DNA of 64,000 bases from JAEXNA01 sp041676625. GTDB lineage: Bacteria; Vulcanimicrobiota; Xenobia; Xenobiales; JADMJV01. The first letter of the stretch is position 1. Every line of letters starts with the position of its first letter. Shown here piece after piece: positions 34,106-42,160 of the stretch. The position numbers and the translations under genes were made by a program. The DNA lies in NCBI GenBank assembly GCA_041676625.1, contig JBAYRN010000011.1, positions 7,847 through 71,846 of the forward strand, read 5' to 3'. The notes under the pieces were generated by a model. That model did no database searches and was not told where the DNA came from. It was given only the letters and a program-made list of their open reading frames with translations.

Positions 34106-34639
34106 TTAGGAGTTGAGCGGTAAACACCTTCCCAGGGACTCCTTGTAGAGTTGTCCACGGGACACATAACCGGCCACGTTTCTTGCAATGGCGGCCAATT
34201 CACGCTCCTGCAATGCTCTTATCTTGCGGGCCGGAACTCCCATATAGAGGTGACCCTTTTCCAGGTGCTTGTTCTCCGCCACCAGCGCCCCGGCCCCCAC
34301 CAGGCAGCCGTCCGGCACGACCGCTCCGTTTAAAATGGTGGCCCCGATCCCGATCAGGCAACCCTCTCCGATGGTGCAACCGTGCAGCACGGCCCGATGA
34401 CCGATCACGCTCCCTGCTCCCACCCGACACGGGTAGCCGGGATCCACGTGGATGATCACCCCGTCCTGAATGTTGGACCGAGTTCCTATTTCGATGACCT
34501 CGTTGTCAGCTCGCAAGACGGCTTGAAACCAGACGGAAGCATCTTCTGCCAGGCTGACCCTTCCGATCAGATCAGCCGAGGAAGCCACGAAACACGAAGG
34601 GTGTATGGCGGGTTCATGATTTTCAAGACGATAGATCAT
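34106..34639 (-). CDS. Gamma-class carbonic anhydrase family protein
   Basis: A 177-residue left-handed beta-helix (hexapeptide repeat) protein of the YrdA/PaaY/gamma-carbonic anhydrase family. The zinc-binding histidines are visible at 64, 81 and 86 (IIHVD and IGHRAVLHG), with GVIIHVDPGYPCRVGAGSVIGH and GVPARKIRAL. The start at 34639 has AGGAG eight bases upstream. It lies on the opposite strand from a lipoprotein gene and 29 bases from the DUF3352-like gene start. Whether it hydrates CO2 or acts on an acyl ligand cannot be told from sequence. Confidence 0.85.
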   Translation of the reverse strand: MIYRLENHEPAIHPSCFVASSADLIGRVSLAEDASVWFQAVLRADNEVIEIGTRSNIQDGVIIHVDPGYPCRVGAGSVIGHRAVLHGCTIGEGCLIGIGATILNGAVVPDGCLVGAGALVAENKHLEKGHLYMGVPARKIRALQERELAAIARNVAGYVSRGQLYKESLGRCLPLNS

Positions 34640-34688
34640 CGTTAATTCTCCTGCAGGTGAGGTCGCATTGCGATAGAACGAGGTTTTT

Positions 34689-35303
34689 GTGAAAAAGATT
34701 CTGACTCTAATTCTAATTTCATTCATTGTCGCAGGGGTGGGCTGCCAGGGTTCTCCCAGTGCCGGGGCAGGCCCCGTCAAGACCTACCAGATGTTGGATG
34801 GCAGTATCGCTTTCGCCACTCCTACTTCCCCCTGGGAAGAGAAGGTTCAGACCCTGGGTGAGGACGTCGGGGAGTTGGGGGATCCGATCCCGGCCGAAAC
34901 GGTTCTCGGAATCACCTTTAGGCGGCCCGGCAAAGACGGATTGATCGCAGTGGGAGTACTGGGGCAGCAGCAGAACGAGAAGGGCGAGTTCGTCGAACTC
35001 GAAAACGATCAGGAGATGCTCAATCAGATTGCCCTCTCGGTAGAGAAGCGCGAAGGTAAGCGCACCAAAGAAGAGTACATCAAGGTCCTGGGCGTCAACG
35101 CTTTTCGCATGGTCTTTGAAGTCGGGGAAGGGGAGCGGTTGCAGAAGGGTGAGCAAGTTCACTTCACCAAAGACGGCAAGCACTACAGCCTGTCGATCTT
35201 GCTCCCGGCTCAGGATTATGACGCCGAGATCGGCCAGTTCCGCAATCTGGTTTCAAGCTTCAATATCGTGTCCGATGGCAAGGCCGACCCGGAAGAGTCT
35301 TAA
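34689..35303 (+). CDS. Lipoprotein of unknown function
   Basis: A 204-residue protein starting at a GTG preceded by ACGAGG. The signal sequence ends in a lipobox (AGVGC, Cys19). The mature part is mixed alpha/beta with an acidic surface and the segments SIAFATPTSPWEEKVQ and GKHYSLSILLPAQDYDAEI, as in small outer-membrane lipoproteins that bind to other envelope proteins. It is followed by a terminator shared with the convergent acpP gene. No family recognised. Confidence 0.6.
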   Translation: MKKILTLILISFIVAGVGCQGSPSAGAGPVKTYQMLDGSIAFATPTSPWEEKVQTLGEDVGELGDPIPAETVLGITFRRPGKDGLIAVGVLGQQQNEKGEFVELENDQEMLNQIALSVEKREGKRTKEEYIKVLGVNAFRMVFEVGEGERLQKGEQVHFTKDGKHYSLSILLPAQDYDAEIGQFRNLVSSFNIVSDGKADPEES

Positions 35304-35332
35304 CGCGCTGGTACAGTTCTCTACTCAAATGA

Positions 35333-35361
35333 AAAAAGGCTCCGAATATCGGGGCCTTTTT
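35333..35361. terminator. Bidirectional terminator between the lipoprotein gene and acpP
   Basis: AAAAGGCTCCGA pairs with TCGGGGCCTTTT (one G-U) around ATA. The A-run and T-run on the two sides let it stop both convergent genes. Confidence 0.8.
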
Positions 35362-35380
35362 CGTGGGGTATGGAAAGATG

Positions 35381-35629
35381 TTACGACGCGGTCTCGACGG
35401 CACGTTTTTCAACGTACGCGACTGCTTCTTTCATATTGGTAATCTTTTCCGTGTCCTCGTCCGGGATCTCGATCTCGAACTCGGTTTCGAAAGCCATCAC
35501 CATCTCCACATTGTCCAGAGAGTCGGCTCCCAAGTCCTCAACGAAGTGAGCAGTGGGGGTCACTTGCTCTTCCTCTACGTTGAGCTGTTCGACGATGATC
35601 TTCTTTATGCGTTCTTCAATGTCAGACAT
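35381..35629 (-). CDS. acpP: Acyl carrier protein
   Basis: An 82-residue acidic four-helix protein carrying the 4'-phosphopantetheine serine in the motif GADSLDNVEMV. The ATG at 35629 has CGGAGG six bases upstream; a longer frame with upstream cysteines is not family-like. It carries the growing acyl chain in type II fatty-acid synthesis and is the last gene of the yceD-rpmF-fabH-fabG-acpP operon, 16 bases after fabG. Confidence 0.95.
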   Translation of the reverse strand: MSDIEERIKKIIVEQLNVEEEQVTPTAHFVEDLGADSLDNVEMVMAFETEFEIEIPDEDTEKITNMKEAVAYVEKRAVETAS

Positions 35630-35645
35630 AATTTCCTCCGAGGGC

Positions 35646-36386
35646 TCACAGCATTCCACCGTCAACGTTCAAAACCTGCCCTGTAATGTAATCGCTTTCG
35701 GGGTGAGCCAAGAAGCCCACCGCCCTGGCGATGTCTTTCGGTAGCCCCATTCGACCCAGCGGAACCTGACCGAGGATGCCTTCCTTGACTTTGTCTGGAA
35801 GGGAGTCGGTCATGTCCGTCTCGATGTAGCCGGGGGCTACCGCGTTCACGGTGATGTTTCTGGCTCCTAATTCCCTGGCCAGCGATCTTGTAAACCCGAT
35901 CAGCCCGGCTTTACTGGCGGCGTAATTCGATTGGCCGGCGTTGCCCCGGATCCCGATCACCGAAGTGATGTTGATGATGCGTCCGTAGCGGGCTTTTAGC
36001 ATGCTCTTGGAGACGGTTCGGGTCAATAGAAAAGCCGCCCGCAGGTTGAGATTAAGAACCTCGTCCCAGTGCTCGTCTTTCATGCGCAGCAGCACGTTGT
36101 CCCGGGTCATCCCGGCGTTGTTGACAAGAATAGACGGGCCGGTAGCAGCGAAGTCGGCGGCGACCTTTTCGGCCTGCTGAGGATCGGACAGGTCTGCTGC
36201 CCAGGCGGTGGCCTGGTGACCGGCCTGCTGGATCTCCTGGACCGCCGAGTCCAGTTGCTCCTGGGAGCGAGCTACCAGGTAGACGTGGGCTCCCTGTTCG
36301 GCCAGATGCTGGGCGATGGCTCGGCCGATACCCCGACCGGCCCCGGTTACCAGGGCGTTTTGCCCTTCAAGAATGTTTTTACTCAT
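35646..36386 (-). CDS. fabG: 3-oxoacyl-ACP reductase
   Basis: A 246-residue short-chain dehydrogenase. NADPH-binding TGAGRGIGRAIA, LVNNAGMTRDNVLLRM, catalytic Ser in ITSVIGIRGNAGQ, YAASK (Tyr-x-x-x-Lys) and NAVAPGYIETDM are all present, as is the C-terminal DGGML. It reduces 3-oxoacyl-ACP to 3-hydroxyacyl-ACP. The start at 36386 overlaps the fabH stop by ATGA. Confidence 0.95.
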   Translation of the reverse strand: MSKNILEGQNALVTGAGRGIGRAIAQHLAEQGAHVYLVARSQEQLDSAVQEIQQAGHQATAWAADLSDPQQAEKVAADFAATGPSILVNNAGMTRDNVLLRMKDEHWDEVLNLNLRAAFLLTRTVSKSMLKARYGRIINITSVIGIRGNAGQSNYAASKAGLIGFTRSLARELGARNITVNAVAPGYIETDMTDSLPDKVKEGILGQVPLGRMGLPKDIARAVGFLAHPESDYITGQVLNVDGGML

Positions 36387-37402
36387 GCGGCTCCAGCCTT
36401 TGCATCGGAACTGGAGACTCCTCCCCAACGAAAGACCAGGGCGCCCCAGGCCAACCCTCCGCCGAAACCGACCAGGACAACCTTTGAACCCTCTCGGATC
36501 CGGCCTTCTTCCAGAGCTTCCGACAGTGCTAACGGGATGGAGGCGCAGGAGGTGTTGCCGTAGCGTTGGAGGTTGACGAACACCTTTTCATCGCTCAGGT
36601 CCAGGCGCTTGGCCGCAGCTTCGATGATGCGACTGTTGGCCTGGTGAGGGATAAAGAGATCGATTTCGTCGGGTCGGATGCCGGCTTTTTCGGCGGCCCG
36701 CACGGCGGCGTTTCCCATGACCTGAACGGCGAAACGGAAGACCTCGCGACCGTTCATCTGGAGGGTGAAGTCCTGGGGCACCAATCCGTCTTCGCCCACG
36801 GGGTGTGCCCCGGCTCCCGCCGGGATCCGCAGGTGCTCGGCCCCCTGCCCATCGGAGCCGAGCTCCTGAGCCAGCAGGCCGTAGCCCTCCTGGACCTCGC
36901 CGAGGAGCACCGCCCCCGCTCCGTCTCCGAAGAGCACACAGGTGCCGCGGTCGTTCCAGTTCATGACCCTGCTCATCACGTCGGCTCCCACCACCAACAC
37001 CTTGCGGGCCAGGCCGCAAGCCACGTAGCCGCATCCTAAAGCCAGGGCGTAAGTAAAGCCCGAGCAGGCGATCGAGACATCGAAAGCACCGGCGTTCTTG
37101 GCTCCCAGTTCAGCCTGGACCCGGCAGGAGATGGCAGGCAGGATGCTGTCGGGCGTCATGGTGGCAACGATGATGAGGTCCAACTCCTCGGCTGCACAAC
37201 CAGCTTTTTCCAGAACACGCAAAGCAGCGACGGTGCCGAGGCTGGCTGTCGTCTCGTTGTCCGAGGCGACCCGTCGCTCATGAATGCCGGTGCGAGAGCG
37301 GATCCACTCGTCGGTGGTATCTAGCTTTTCCTCGAGCTCCTTGTTGGTCAGAACCCGCTCGGGAACGTAATGGGAAGCAGCTAGAATGCCGACAGGCTTC
37401 AT
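36383..37402 (-). CDS. fabH: 3-oxoacyl-ACP synthase III
   Basis: A 339-residue thiolase-fold enzyme that starts fatty-acid synthesis by condensing acetyl-CoA (or another primer) with malonyl-ACP. The catalytic triad is visible: Cys in DVSIACSGFTYAL, His in IPHQANSRII and Asn in RYGNTSCASIP. DTTDEWIRSRTGIHERR at the N-terminus is typical. It follows rpmF by ten bases. plsX, usual between rpmF and fabH, is missing. Confidence 0.95.
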   Translation of the reverse strand: MKPVGILAASHYVPERVLTNKELEEKLDTTDEWIRSRTGIHERRVASDNETTASLGTVAALRVLEKAGCAAEELDLIIVATMTPDSILPAISCRVQAELGAKNAGAFDVSIACSGFTYALALGCGYVACGLARKVLVVGADVMSRVMNWNDRGTCVLFGDGAGAVLLGEVQEGYGLLAQELGSDGQGAEHLRIPAGAGAHPVGEDGLVPQDFTLQMNGREVFRFAVQVMGNAAVRAAEKAGIRPDEIDLFIPHQANSRIIEAAAKRLDLSDEKVFVNLQRYGNTSCASIPLALSEALEEGRIREGSKVVLVGFGGGLAWGALVFRWGGVSSSDAKAGAA

Positions 37403-37412
37403 CTAGAAATCG

Positions 37413-37601
37413 CTACTCTTCGTCTTCTTGTTGAGACCAAATCTGCCGATCGCGATAGGTGTAGCAAGAGCGGCACACCGTGTGGGGTAGCGTAGGCGCA
37501 GAGCAATTCTTACAAGGAATCACATTGGGCGCTGTCAAGGCGAGGTGAGAGCGCCTCTTTCTGGTCCTAGAACGCGATAGTTTGTATTTAGGTTCAGCCA
37601 T
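37413..37601 (-). CDS. rpmF: Ribosomal protein bL32
   Basis: A 62-residue basic protein with the bL32 N-terminus (PKYKLSRSRTRKRRSH) and a zinc ribbon CKNC...CRSC (Cys30/33 and 43/46). Fourteen bases from yceD and ten from fabH, the usual operon position. Confidence 0.95.
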   Translation of the reverse strand: MAEPKYKLSRSRTRKRRSHLALTAPNVIPCKNCSAPTLPHTVCRSCYTYRDRQIWSQQEDEE

Positions 37602-37615
37602 CTTTCGTGGTCCTC

Positions 37616-38143
37616 CTAGTTAAGACTCGGTTTTGAGTCTTTCCTTTTTAGCTCGCCGAGGGCAGCCCAGCGAGGGTCTATGTCTTTTTCTTTGCAATGA
37701 CAGGAGCCGGTGTTCAGGTCGCAACCGCACTGGTCGCACATCCCCTGGCACTCGCCTCCCCGGCAGATGGGCTGCATGGGCACAGCTGCCAGAAAATTTT
37801 GCCTCAGCATTTCGTTCAGGGGCAGACGATCCTCCTTGTAGGTCAAGACCTCGAAGGTGTCCAGCCCTGAAACGTCGGCTTCTGGACTATGTTCGGGCAC
37901 GAAGTTTTCCTCCACCTCAATCTCGAGAGGCAAAAGAAAGTCTTCATTGCACCGGGCGCAAACCGCTTTGACTTCCGCCGAGGCCTTGCCTTGAACCAGA
38001 ATTCTGGTCTCAGCATTGGTCAGCTTCAGATCGACCGAGACGGGACCCACGATTTCCAGATCGGAGCACCTGAGCTCCTCCTCGGTTTCGTAGTCCATCC
38101 ACTTTCCGGCACCTTGCTGGATCTCGTTGATGCGTACGTACAC
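37616..38143 (-). CDS. yceD: YceD/DUF177 family protein
   Basis: A 175-residue protein of the YceD family, linked to 23S rRNA accumulation in E. coli and plants. It has the CARC pair near 92-95, the DLLP-like 'EDRLPLNEMLRQNFLAAVPMQPICR' segment and the CQGMCDQCGCDLN cysteines. It stands first in the operon ahead of rpmF, as in many bacteria. A strong promoter lies 70 bases upstream. Confidence 0.88.
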   Translation of the reverse strand: MYVRINEIQQGAGKWMDYETEEELRCSDLEIVGPVSVDLKLTNAETRILVQGKASAEVKAVCARCNEDFLLPLEIEVEENFVPEHSPEADVSGLDTFEVLTYKEDRLPLNEMLRQNFLAAVPMQPICRGGECQGMCDQCGCDLNTGSCHCKEKDIDPRWAALGELKRKDSKPSLN

Positions 38144-38213
38144 GGGGGCCGCCTCTTTCAGCTAACCTGCGACGATGGTGCGGCGCGGGTCGGCTCGGTT
38201 TGCACAGATGCGT

Positions 38214-38242
38214 AGTATAATGAGACAGCCGGGGGCTGTCAA
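38214..38242 (-). promoter_or_regulatory. Sigma-70 promoter of the yceD-fab operon
   Basis: On the reverse strand a perfect TTGACA (38237-38242) is followed after 17 bases by TATACT (38214-38219). The yceD ATG lies about 70 bases downstream. It lies partly within the 3' end of the ketopantoate reductase-like gene. Confidence 0.8.
38224..38240. promoter_or_regulatory. Palindrome inside the yceD-fab promoter
   Basis: GACAGCC and GGCTGTC form a perfect seven-base inverted repeat around GGG, filling most of the space between -35 and -10 and overlapping the -35 hexamer. A repressor or activator of fatty-acid synthesis could bind here; a hairpin role at the end of the upstream transcript is the other possibility. 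Confidence 0.45.
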
Positions 38243-39270
38243 CGTGAGATTTGCCCTAAAATTCGGGACAGCATGGCCGAACTGCTCATGTTCGGACTTC
38301 CCTTCTTGTTGCGCTCCGCTTCCCGGACCAGGGACACGATCTGTTCGTTGGCGGGGGCGCCGAGTCCGCACCCTCGAGCCAGTTCGACAACAGCCTGATT
38401 CAGGAACTCGATCTCGGTGGGACGGCCTTTCTCCAGGTCGTCTGCCATGGAGGAACGAGCCAGCGGATCGATTCTTAGCATTTGTCCAGCCACCAACTTG
38501 AAGAGCCAATCGGGCAGTCGAAGAAGCCAGGGCACCAGGAACGGAGGCACCTTGGTGAGTTTGGCAGGCTTGATACCGGTCCTTTTCAGAGCGGCCAGCA
38601 GTTCGCGCATACAGGCAGAGAGAACTCTGCGGTAGTCGCGGTCGGAGAGTTCTTGGAGCAGTGGCACTCCGGCCAGAGCATTGATCGCGTTGTTGAGATT
38701 GAGCAGCAGCTTGCCCCAGGAAACTTCGGTGAAATCGGTCCGGGTCTCGACCGGTAGACCCATCGACTGCCAGGCCGATAGGAGCGGAGCGAGGGCTGGA
38801 TGCGGTTGAAGGAGTAAAGCCCCATCGGTACCACGATGGAGACGAGGGCCGTCCAACCAGATGACGTTGAAGCCTACGATGGCTGCAACGGTTTTGGCTT
38901 TCAAGCTGCGTGCCACTAATGCATCGGTGCCGATCCCATTTTGACAGCAGACAACCAGAGTCGATTCTGTGACCAGCCTGGAGAGTTCCTTGATGGCCTC
39001 TTCCACTGCCGTACATTTCACGGTCAGTAGGACCACCTTCGGGATCTCCTCAAGCTCTTCGAGAGAGGAGAGAAAAGGGATCTGCGCTCCGTCCAGTCGA
39101 GTTACTCGACCCTGGTAATCGGTGAGTTTCAAGCCGTCCCGGCGATAGGCCGCTCCGACCGACTCTCGCCCCAGGAGGGTCACGTCAAGTCCTGCGGCGA
39201 GCAACGTACCACCGAGGTATCCGCCGATGGCGCCGGCTCCATAAACCAGTGTTCTAGAGGGCACCGGCAA
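38239..39270 (-). CDS. Ketopantoate reductase family protein
   Basis: A 343-residue NADPH-dependent 2-dehydropantoate 2-reductase-like enzyme: dinucleotide motif VYGAGAIGGYLGG, LLTVKCTAVEEAI, CCQNGIGTDAL, the catalytic-lysine segment WGKLLLNLNNAINAL and SSMADDLEKGRPTEIEFLN. The reaction in the family is ketopantoate to pantoate in CoA synthesis, but many members act on other 2-keto acids. It overlaps the end of the upstream FAD dehydrogenase gene by 17 bases, so the two share a transcript. Confidence 0.85.
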   Translation of the reverse strand: MPVPSRTLVYGAGAIGGYLGGTLLAAGLDVTLLGRESVGAAYRRDGLKLTDYQGRVTRLDGAQIPFLSSLEELEEIPKVVLLTVKCTAVEEAIKELSRLVTESTLVVCCQNGIGTDALVARSLKAKTVAAIVGFNVIWLDGPRLHRGTDGALLLQPHPALAPLLSAWQSMGLPVETRTDFTEVSWGKLLLNLNNAINALAGVPLLQELSDRDYRRVLSACMRELLAALKRTGIKPAKLTKVPPFLVPWLLRLPDWLFKLVAGQMLRIDPLARSSMADDLEKGRPTEIEFLNQAVVELARGCGLGAPANEQIVSLVREAERNKKGSPNMSSSAMLSRILGQISR

Positions 39271-40912
39271 TAGCCCGCCCGGCTTGTCGCCCGCTAAAGA
39301 TGCATCCCCCTAGGAAGGTCCCTTCCAGGGCTCGGTAACCGTGCATTCCACCACCACCGAAGCCTGCTGCTTCTCCCACCGCGTAGAGGCCCGGGATGGT
39401 CTCACCCCGCTCGTTGAGCGCTTGGGCCTTCAGATCGGTGTGCACTCCTCCGAGAGATTTTCGGGTCAGAAGATGTAGTCGCACCGCGATCAACGGACCG
39501 GCCGCCGGGTCCAGGAGCCGGTGAGGCTTGACGGTGCGCAGGAGCCGATCGCCCCAGAACGACCGGGCTGAACGTAACGCGGTGATTTGCCCGTCTTTGC
39601 AAAATGGGTTGTCGATCTGCAGATCCCGGACACTGATGATATGTTCGATCCGAGAGAGATTCAACAAAGGCTGCTCGGTGAGCTGGTTCATGCGCTCCAC
39701 CAGCCGCGGCAGTTCGGCCTCCACGATGAAGTCTTCGCCCTGTTGTTTGAAAGCCTCCACCGGACCGGGGGCGCCTGGACGGATGCGACCCAAAACACCC
39801 AGGACCGATCTGTTGGTGAGATCGGGGTTTTGTTCAGAGCCGGAAAGAGCGAACTCCTTTTCGATGATCCGTTGATTGAGAATGAACCAGGAATAGTCGT
39901 AGCCGGTCTTGAGGATCTGTTCCAGGGTGCCGAGGGTATCGAAACCAGGCGAATAGGGATGAGGGAACCGGTTGCCTTCGGCATCTAGCCAGAGAGAAGA
40001 GGGACCGGGAAGGATCCGGATGCCGTGATCGGACCAGATGGGGCTCCAGTTCTTGATTCCCTCGCAGTAGTGCCACATGCGATCTCGGTTGATCCAGGCC
40101 GCTCCGGCCCTCTCGGCGGCTTCCAGCATCCGACCGTCCACGTAGTCAGGCACCCCCTTGACCATGCGATGAGGCGGTTTGCCCAGCCGTTGGGGCCAGT
40201 GCTTCTTGACCAACTCCAGATTGGCTCCCATTCCGCCGGACGCTATCACCACGGCCTGGGCGCGTAACTGGAAGTCTCCGTTCACCTCTCGGGTGCTGGG
40301 AGTTCCTCGCCCCCCTTCAGTCGGCGCCAACATCACCCCGGAAACGCCCACGATCCGGCCCCCCTCGCCGATCAACTCCTTGACCTGGTGGCGAAACTTG
40401 AAGTGAAGGAGCCCATTGTCGGCGGCTTTTCTCACCCGGGCCACAAACGGCTCTATCACACCCGGCCCGGTGCCCCAGGTCACGTGAAAGCGAGGGACCG
40501 AATTCCCCGGACCCTGGGCGGAGGCGCCGCCACGTTCGGCCCAACCGACGATGGGGAAGAACCTCATGCCTAGCTCGTACAGCCAGGACCGTTTTTCACC
40601 GGCGGCAAAATCGAGGTAAGCCTCGGCCCACCTCTTGGGCCAGTTGTCTTCCGGGCGGTCGAAGCCCGCGGTTCCCATCCAATCTTCCAGAGCAAGCTCT
40701 CTGGAATCTCGGATCCGCATTCGTCTTTGTTCGGGTGAGTCCACGAAGAATAGTCCACCGAAGGACCAGAAGGCCTGCCCGCCCAGACTTTGCTCTCCCT
40801 CCTGGTCGAGCAGCAGTACGGACCTTCCCGCCCGGGTCAGTTCACAAGCGGTGACAAGACCGGCCAGACCGGCTCCCACGACGATCACGTCGGCTTCATT
40901 GGCTTGAGTCAT
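39254..40912 (-). CDS. FAD-dependent dehydrogenase (fumarate reductase/ketosteroid dehydrogenase type)
   Basis: A 552-residue flavoprotein. VIVVGAGLAGLVTACELTRAG is the FAD-binding GxGxxG, followed by SLGGQAFWSFGGLFF; VVIASGGMGANLEL and the end YAVGEAAGFGGGGMHGYRALEG with GCIFSGRQAG are typical of the FAD-binding-2 family. The ATG at 40912 fits the family start, 23 codons inside a longer open frame. Substrate is not evident; related proteins act on steroid-like or quinoid compounds. Confidence 0.82.
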   Translation of the reverse strand: MTQANEADVIVVGAGLAGLVTACELTRAGRSVLLLDQEGEQSLGGQAFWSFGGLFFVDSPEQRRMRIRDSRELALEDWMGTAGFDRPEDNWPKRWAEAYLDFAAGEKRSWLYELGMRFFPIVGWAERGGASAQGPGNSVPRFHVTWGTGPGVIEPFVARVRKAADNGLLHFKFRHQVKELIGEGGRIVGVSGVMLAPTEGGRGTPSTREVNGDFQLRAQAVVIASGGMGANLELVKKHWPQRLGKPPHRMVKGVPDYVDGRMLEAAERAGAAWINRDRMWHYCEGIKNWSPIWSDHGIRILPGPSSLWLDAEGNRFPHPYSPGFDTLGTLEQILKTGYDYSWFILNQRIIEKEFALSGSEQNPDLTNRSVLGVLGRIRPGAPGPVEAFKQQGEDFIVEAELPRLVERMNQLTEQPLLNLSRIEHIISVRDLQIDNPFCKDGQITALRSARSFWGDRLLRTVKPHRLLDPAAGPLIAVRLHLLTRKSLGGVHTDLKAQALNERGETIPGLYAVGEAAGFGGGGMHGYRALEGTFLGGCIFSGRQAGRAIAGAL

Positions 40913-41062
40913 GAAGTGGTTTTCGGGACTTTCGCCGGGCCACCTCGCATGGAGGAGCATGCGATCCTTCGGCTGAATCATGACAAAGTGGGATGTTGTT
41001 TTGTTTTTGTCTGTTTTTAGAGTTGAACGCCCATAGATATTTTTGAAGGATTTTCAATTTTC

Positions 41063-42160
41063 ATGGGAAAATTGTTCATTATGAAACAGCTTGTAGCCAT
41101 TTTTCTGCTTTTGTCGTCGTTTGCTCTAGCTCAAAACGAGCCCGTCAATTTTTCCAACCGCACCGTCCAGGGGATCGCCATCAACCTTATCACCGTCGAT
41201 CTGAACTCCCAGGAGATCGATATCCGGCCGATCGTCGCTCCGGCCGGGGAGGCGGTCTCTTTTCAGGGGCTGATCAACCAGGGGGAGGGGCCTTACGCGG
41301 CCATCACCGGCACTTTTTTTGATCCCGCTACCGCCATCACCGTGGGCAACGTGGTCTCCAACGGGCGACTCATGACCGAAGGCTCGGTGGGGAGCGTGAT
41401 GACCATCGGGGAAGACCGCAAGGCCAGCGTACGATCCTTAGAGGGTAAAATGGGGCGTCACATCGACTGGACCGGTACCAAGTTTGCCATCTCCGCAGGC
41501 CCCACTCTACTCACTGACGGGCAGGCGATCATCGCCCCCAGCAGCGAAGGGTTTCGCGATCCCGGCCTGTACGGTGCGAGAATTCGCGCCGCTATGGGGG
41601 TGACCCCTGAAAACAAGCTGTTGCTACTGACCACCCGACAGCCCGTGACCCTACACGGACTGGCCCGAATCTTCCAGGATCTGGGCGCCGTGGATGCCGT
41701 GAATCTGGACGGGGGAAGTTCCACCGCTCTGTACCACGCCGGTTCCACCATCACCCGCCCAGGCCGCCGACTGACCAACTTGATCGGGATCTACGCGGCA
41801 GGCTCCGCGCCGGACCAGTCTCGGGAGCTTTCCGGCCAATATGCTCAGGCCTACAAGCACTACCTCAAAGGGGTCAAGCTCTTTAAGCAAGGCTCTCTGC
41901 TGCACGCCCACTCGCAGGTTCGAAAGGCCCTCTCTATGGCGCCTGATCGCCCTCCGTACTGGGAGACTCTGGGTGAGATCCTGGAACTGGATCGGCAGTT
42001 GGAAGAAGCTGCGCGCTCCTTTCTCAAGGCGGCGGAGCTCTACGCCCAGCGCTCCCAGGACGACAAAGCTCTGGCCTGTGCCGCTTCGGGCTTTCGGTTG
42101 GCTCCTGACCTGAGATCCGAATATCCCCAATTTGCGACTTTGCTAGGTTATCGGGAGTGA
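41063..42160 (+). CDS. Phosphodiester glycosidase (NAGPA) domain with TPR tail
   Basis: A 365-residue exported protein. A signal peptide (MKQLVAIFLLLSSFALAQ, from the second methionine at 41081) is followed by a phosphodiester glycosidase/DUF2233 domain with GPYAAITGTFFDP, ISAGPTLLTDG, DAVNLDGGSSTALYHAG and RRLTNLIGIYAAG. Residues 255-365 form about three TPR-like helix pairs (AYKHYLKGVKLFKQGS, PPYWETLGEILELD). It may cleave a glycan phosphodiester or act in sporulation-like envelope processes, as in NAGPA relatives. It is convergent with the hybrid kinase; the stop codons overlap. Confidence 0.75.
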   Translation: MGKLFIMKQLVAIFLLLSSFALAQNEPVNFSNRTVQGIAINLITVDLNSQEIDIRPIVAPAGEAVSFQGLINQGEGPYAAITGTFFDPATAITVGNVVSNGRLMTEGSVGSVMTIGEDRKASVRSLEGKMGRHIDWTGTKFAISAGPTLLTDGQAIIAPSSEGFRDPGLYGARIRAAMGVTPENKLLLLTTRQPVTLHGLARIFQDLGAVDAVNLDGGSSTALYHAGSTITRPGRRLTNLIGIYAAGSAPDQSRELSGQYAQAYKHYLKGVKLFKQGSLLHAHSQVRKALSMAPDRPPYWETLGEILELDRQLEEAARSFLKAAELYAQRSQDDKALACAASGFRLAPDLRSEYPQFATLLGYRE

